Origin: an uncultured Eubacteriales bacterium | GTDB lineage: Bacteria > Bacillota > Clostridia > Christensenellales > CAG-314 | Assembly: GCA_900546875.1 (NCBI GenBank) | Contig: URET01000049.1 | Location: forward strand, 1 to 8,810 | Direction of reading: 5' to 3' | Length of the DNA stretch: 8,810 bases | Notes under the pieces: generated by a model | Seen by the model: the letters and a program-made list of their open reading frames with translations, nothing else | What the model was told of the DNA's origin: nothing | Databases searched by the model: none | Part shown: in pieces, positions 5,691 through 8,810 of the stretch | How the letters are laid out: each line of letters starts with the position of its first letter | Numbering within the stretch: position 1 is the stretch's first letter | Made by a program: the position numbers and the translations under genes

Positions 5691-6523
5691 ATTTTGTATA
5701 TAATCCCAAGTCTCCCTTTGAAAAGGACGCGCTGAAAGATGTCACGGTAAATATTGAGGACGGCGAGACCGTGTGTATGATAGGACACACGGGAAGCGGA
5801 AAATCCACGTTTGTCCAGCATCTCAACGGGCTGATAAGAGTACAGAGCGGATCTCTGGTCGTTGAGGGGATAGATTTATCGGTAAAGAAGCCTGATCTCA
5901 AGCAGGTGAGGTCTAAAGTAGGGCTTGTATTTCAGTATCCGGAATATCAGCTGTTTGCCGATACGGTATATAAAGACGTGGCATTCGGTCCCGTCAATAT
6001 GAAGCTTCCGGAGGAAGAAGTCGGAGAGCGAGTGAAGGAGGCTCTCAGATTGGTGGGGCTTGATCCTGAAATATTCGGTGAAAAATCGCCGTTTGAGCTT
6101 TCCGGCGGAGAAAAGAGACGGGTAGCGCTTGCGGGTATAATTGCCATGCGGCCTCGCGTACTTGTGCTTGACGAGCCTACCGCGGGTCTCGATCCCCGTG
6201 GTAAAAAAGAGATACTGAAACTCGTTTCCGAATTGAAAAAGCAGACTGTTTCCACCGTGATCATGATAAATCATGATATGAACGAGGTTGCCGAGTACGC
6301 CACAAAAGTCGCCGTGATGAATGACGGCAGGCTTGTGCGTTATACGTCGCCCGGAGAGCTTTTCAAAGAAGAGGAGTTTCTCGAGAGTATAGGTTTGGAA
6401 TTGCCTTTTGCGGTCAGGGAGGCAGGACTGCTGAGGAAAAAAGGTATTCCGGTGGGGGACTGTATCACGGTCGACGAGCTTTATGCGGAAATAAAAAAAC
6501 TCGGAGGGAAAACGTATGCTTAA
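5666..6523 (+). CDS. ecfA2: ECF transporter energy-coupling ATPase A2
   Basis: This is the second ATPase of the ECF module, expected to form a heterodimer with EcfA1 on the cytoplasmic face of EcfT. The 285 residues carry Walker A GHTGSGKST (40-48), the Q-loop Q90 in VFQYPEYQLF, signature LSGGE (145-149), Walker B VLVLDE (165-170) and the switch histidine H203. The PFEKDAL segment near residue 17 and LVFQYPEYQLF are typical of the A2 subunit. The start lies within the 3' end of ecfA1. A GGAGGAG at about 5645-5651 is rather far upstream (about 14 bases), so coupling with ecfA1 translation may matter. The stop codon overlaps the ecfT start. Confidence 0.96.
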   Translation: MSIIAKGLNFVYNPKSPFEKDALKDVTVNIEDGETVCMIGHTGSGKSTFVQHLNGLIRVQSGSLVVEGIDLSVKKPDLKQVRSKVGLVFQYPEYQLFADTVYKDVAFGPVNMKLPEEEVGERVKEALRLVGLDPEIFGEKSPFELSGGEKRRVALAGIIAMRPRVLVLDEPTAGLDPRGKKEILKLVSELKKQTVSTVIMINHDMNEVAEYATKVAVMNDGRLVRYTSPGELFKEEEFLESIGLELPFAVREAGLLRKKGIPVGDCITVDELYAEIKKLGGKTYA

Positions 6524-7355
6524 AGACATCACCTTCGGGCAATATTATCCTGCGGACAGTTTTGTCCATAAAATGGATCCGCGGAGCAAGCTTATTTTAT
6601 CTTTGATTTATATGGTGTCCGTGTTTTTCGTGGACAGTTTTTTCCAGTTTGCGTTTATTGCATTGCTGCTGTGTCTGATGATAATATTTTCAAAGCTGCC
6701 GGTAAAAACCGTTTTCAAGACGGTAAAGCCGGTGCTGATACTTGTTACGATCACGGCGTTGCTCAATCTGTTTTTTGTGCAGTCGGGGGAAGTGCTTTGG
6801 GAATGGTGGATAATAAAGCTGACTTCTGGCGGCGTGATATACAGTCTGAGGATGGTCCTCAGGTTATTGTTCATCGTGATGGGAGCGTCCATACTCACCC
6901 TCACAACTACTCCTCTGCTTCTTACCGACGGGCTGGAGAAACTGCTTTCACCGCTTAATAAGATACATTTCCCCGTTCACGAGCTTGCTTTGATAATGAG
7001 TATCGCGCTGAGGTACATTCCCACTCTTATGGACGAGGCCGACAGGATAATAAGAGCGCAGAAAGCACGCGGCGCCGATTTCGATACGGGAAGCATTTTC
7101 AAAAGGGTGAAGGCTTTTATCCCGATACTGATACCTCTTTTGATATCCTCCCTCCGCAGCGCAGACGAACTCGCACTTGCCATGGAAAGCCGCTGCTACG
7201 GCTATACCGAAAAACGTACCAAGCTCAAGATACTCAGATTCACCTCGAGGGATCTGATTGCCTCGCTGACGGTGATATTACTGATAGGAGCCATGCTTGT
7301 GATAAAATATAATGCCTCCGTATGGGGGGAGAGTTTCCCCTGGATGTACTATTGA
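6516..7355 (+). CDS. ecfT: ECF transporter transmembrane coupling protein T
   Basis: EcfT is the membrane scaffold linking the ATPase pair to the S component. The 279-residue protein has hydrophobic segments near 26-58, 72-90, 110-130, 155-170, 200-212 and 247-264. The two cytoplasmic coupling motifs are visible: QKARGADFD (182-190), with the Ala-Arg-Gly that docks into the ATPase, and MESRCYGY (223-230) as the second. The N-terminus, with HKMDPRSKL (18-26), is typical of the family. A GGAGGG site (6503-6508) precedes the ATG, which overlaps the ecfA2 stop by 8 bases. Because no S component is encoded here, this looks like a shared module serving S proteins encoded elsewhere. Confidence 0.96.
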   Translation: MLKDITFGQYYPADSFVHKMDPRSKLILSLIYMVSVFFVDSFFQFAFIALLLCLMIIFSKLPVKTVFKTVKPVLILVTITALLNLFFVQSGEVLWEWWIIKLTSGGVIYSLRMVLRLLFIVMGASILTLTTTPLLLTDGLEKLLSPLNKIHFPVHELALIMSIALRYIPTLMDEADRIIRAQKARGADFDTGSIFKRVKAFIPILIPLLISSLRSADELALAMESRCYGYTEKRTKLKILRFTSRDLIASLTVILLIGAMLVIKYNASVWGESFPWMYY

Positions 7356-8107
7356 TGAGAAACGTAGCTTTTGTGATAGAATATCTCGGCAGGGATTTCT
7401 GCGGGTGGCAGTATCAGAAAAACGGGACATCCGTACAGGGAGAGCTTGAAAGAGCCATAGAGAGCGTGACCGGAGAGAAAGTCCGGCTCACGGCAAGCGG
7501 ACGTACGGACGCAGGAGTCAATGCAAAGGGACAGGTCGCTAATTTTATTACGGACTGCGATATTTCATGCCGTAAACTGCCTTTGGGCGTAAATATTGCG
7601 CTTCCCGAAGGGATCTCGGTGAGAAAGGCGGTCGATGTTCCGATAGGTTTCAACGCCAGGAAAGATGCCTTAAAGAAAACATATATTTACAGGTTTTATA
7701 TTTCCTCGACGCCCAGTCCTTTGAGAATGCACACGTATATGCAGGTGTATAAACCTTTGGCGGTTTCCGATATGGCGGAGGGCGCGGCGGCGTTTGTCGG
7801 GGTCCATGACTTCAAAGGTTTTATGTCTGCCGGGAGCAATGAAAAAACGACTGTCAGGGAAATATACGAGTGCAGAGCGGAAACCTTCGGCGACGAAGTG
7901 TGGATCACAGTCACGGGCAACGGTTTTTTGTATAATATGGTAAGGATTATGGCAGGAGCTTTACTCAGAGTCGGACAGGGCAGAATACCTGCGGACTTTA
8001 TCCCCGAACTGATCGACTCGGGTGAAAGGAAACTTGCAGGCAAAACACTCCCACCTCAGGGTCTGACTCTTGAAAAGGTGTATTACGACGTCGACGGTTT
8101 GAGATAA
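7355..8107 (+). CDS. truA: tRNA pseudouridine(38-40) synthase
   Basis: TruA converts uridines 38-40 in the anticodon arm of many tRNAs to pseudouridine. The protein has 250 residues, a normal length. ASGRTDAGV contains the catalytic aspartate D52 (counted from this start), and the N-terminal MRNVAFVIEYLGRDFCGWQ and the C-terminal GNGFLYNMVRIMAGALL block are standard. An earlier in-frame ATG at 7322 would add eleven residues with no family match. I prefer 7355 because MRNVAF aligns with the usual N-terminus and the ATG forms a TGATG overlap with the ecfT stop, implying translational coupling. There is no strong ribosome site of its own. Its place after ecfT is common in Bacillota; the ribosomal genes rplM-rpsI that often follow are absent here. 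Confidence 0.95.
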   Translation: MRNVAFVIEYLGRDFCGWQYQKNGTSVQGELERAIESVTGEKVRLTASGRTDAGVNAKGQVANFITDCDISCRKLPLGVNIALPEGISVRKAVDVPIGFNARKDALKKTYIYRFYISSTPSPLRMHTYMQVYKPLAVSDMAEGAAAFVGVHDFKGFMSAGSNEKTTVREIYECRAETFGDEVWITVTGNGFLYNMVRIMAGALLRVGQGRIPADFIPELIDSGERKLAGKTLPPQGLTLEKVYYDVDGLR

Positions 8108-8165
8108 AGATCGGTATCGACTCTGTCCGAAGCCGGTAAAATGGTGTATTCCGGGAGCAGAATTT

Positions 8166-8555
8166 ATGGAAAAGAAGGTTATGGAGCTGAGAGCTCATCA
8201 CGCATTGTGTCTGCGTTTTTTTGAGGGAAAAGGTTACAGCGCCGAATTTGTCGCCGCCGTTTCCGCGCTGACAGAAAAACTCGGGAAAAACAGAGATACT
8301 TCAGTCAGGCTCACGGATCGTCCCGACGTTTTGTGCGTCAGCTGCCCGCATAATAAAAACGGAATATGCGATTCGGAGGAAAAAACGGCAAGGTATGACA
8401 AAAGCGTTTTGTCTGAAATAGGCGGCGGCGAAAAGACTTGGGAAACCATTCTCGCCGAAGGAAAGGAATTTTTACTGCCCCGTCTTGAAGAAATATGCGG
8501 CGATTGTTCGTGGTATTATATCTGTAAGCCGGCAGCCGAAAAACAAACCAAGTAA
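8166..8555 (+). CDS. DUF1284 cysteine-rich protein, probable metal or Fe-S binding
   Basis: The 129-residue protein matches the DUF1284 family, whose function has not been established to my knowledge. It opens with ELRAHHALCLRFFEGKGYS, the hallmark His-His and FFEGKGYS segment. Later cysteines are clustered: C56 and C59 in VLCVSCPHNKNGIC, C67, then C118, C121 and C127 in ICGDCSWYYIC. Such spacing suggests an iron-sulfur or zinc site, which is inference. The chosen ATG has GGGAG (8153-8157) at 8-base spacing. The internal ATG at 8181 fits the family start slightly better but has no properly spaced site. It lies 58 bases after truA on the same strand without a visible promoter, so it is probably the last gene of the operon. 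Confidence 0.88.
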   Translation: MEKKVMELRAHHALCLRFFEGKGYSAEFVAAVSALTEKLGKNRDTSVRLTDRPDVLCVSCPHNKNGICDSEEKTARYDKSVLSEIGGGEKTWETILAEGKEFLLPRLEEICGDCSWYYICKPAAEKQTK

Positions 8556-8647
8556 CGATACGGTATAATTTTAAATTTATCAGTTGCAGCATGGAACGCT
8601 TCTGACGGCGCTGACTTGATGACCGGCAGCCGAGAAGCTTCATATAC

Positions 8648-8680
8648 AGGGGTCATTTCGGGAAAAGAGAGACCCCTTTG
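8648..8680 (+). terminator. Possible operon terminator after the DUF1284 gene
   Basis: AGGGGTC (8648-8654) pairs perfectly with GACCCCT (8671-8677). The 16-base loop can itself form a short TTTC/GAAA stem. Only three T follow before G, so it is a weak intrinsic terminator at best. It lies about 90 bases after the last stop codon. Confidence 0.45.
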
Positions 8681-8780
8681 TCGTATTCCGGAAATTTTAT
8701 TTATAAAAACGGCTAAAAATACTGTGCTGATCTGAACCGTGCTTATTTATTTCTTTGCGGGAAAATAAGACGTGCGTCAG

Positions 8781-8801
8781 AGCGGTGTTTTTCCGCTTTT
8801 T
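8781..8801 (+). terminator. Terminator-like hairpin at the right edge
   Basis: AGCGG (8781-8785) pairs with CCGCT (8793-8797) across a T-rich 7-base loop and is followed by T to 8801. The stem is only 5 bp. An overlapping alternative pairs TTTCCGC (8790-8796) with GCGGAAA (8804-8810) and would exclude this hairpin. Confidence 0.35.
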
Positions 8802-8810
8802 GCGCGGAAA

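Larger units (their letters stand above)
8556..8810. other. Gene-free right end with hairpins
   Basis: These 255 bases contain no ORF that I would call. A two-part stem occurs at GCTTCT/AGAAGC (8598-8603 with 8633-8638) and CGGC/GCCG (8606-8609 with 8629-8632), and two terminator-like hairpins follow (8648-8680 and 8781-8801). A weak promoter-like pair, TTGTCG (8678-8683) and TATAAA (8702-8707) with an 18-base spacer, could start a transcript leaving the window. The region may be the 3' untranslated end of the operon plus the leader of the next gene. Confidence 0.4.

Noticed and set aside
7322..7354. An upstream start for truA at 7322, adding eleven residues.
   Set aside because: The extra residues do not fit the TruA N-terminus, whereas the ATG at 7355 gives the usual MRN start and a TGATG junction with ecfT.
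8588..8610. A TGGAACGC-like stretch recalling the T-box consensus near the end of the window.
   Set aside because: The T-box core needs TGGNACCGCG just before a terminator and a long upstream specifier stem. One C is missing, the terminator is too far away, and the upstream sequence is the DUF1284 gene.

Overview
The window looks like chromosomal DNA from an uncultured Bacillota, probably Clostridia-like. The basis is the AGGAG-type ribosome-binding sites, several near-consensus TTGACA/TATAAT promoters with 17-nt spacers, a zinc-ribbon ribosomal protein L31, and the ecfA1-ecfA2-ecfT-truA order common in that phylum. No tRNA, rRNA, CRISPR array, transposase or phage gene is visible.

Left part (1-4593): every recognisable gene is on the minus strand, and most appear to be separate transcription units. 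They are a medium-chain dehydrogenase whose catalytic zinc ligands are substituted (69-1082), an unrecognised multi-pass membrane protein (1966-2865), rpmE for ribosomal protein L31 (3204-3407) and dapB for lysine/diaminopimelate synthesis (3940-4593). Good promoters can be read for the first three. Terminator hairpins follow the membrane protein and rpmE, and another lies just upstream of the rpmE promoter.

Between the dehydrogenase and the membrane protein is 883 bases without a convincing gene. It holds a 226-bp sequence present twice, identical in both copies (1348-1573 and 1638-1863), separated by 64 bases that carry a third 15-base piece of the unit. The repeat can be drawn by hand as a three-way junction followed by nested helices. 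It is the least explained part of the window and the best candidate for something undescribed, either a structured RNA or a non-autonomous repeat element.

Right part (4594-8810): a plus-strand operon starts at a clear promoter (4723-4751). It encodes the general energy-coupling module of an ECF vitamin/metal transporter, with two ATPases (EcfA1, EcfA2) and the transmembrane coupling protein EcfT. These are followed by the tRNA pseudouridine synthase TruA and a small cysteine-rich DUF1284 protein. The genes from ecfA1 to truA overlap, which suggests translational coupling. No substrate-binding S component is in the window, so the module probably serves S proteins encoded elsewhere. The last 255 bases hold no gene but contain hairpins, including one possible operon terminator and two mutually exclusive hairpins at the very edge.

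The first 55 bases repeat positions 181-235 exactly. This may be a contig-edge artefact or a partial tandem duplication of the dehydrogenase 3' end.
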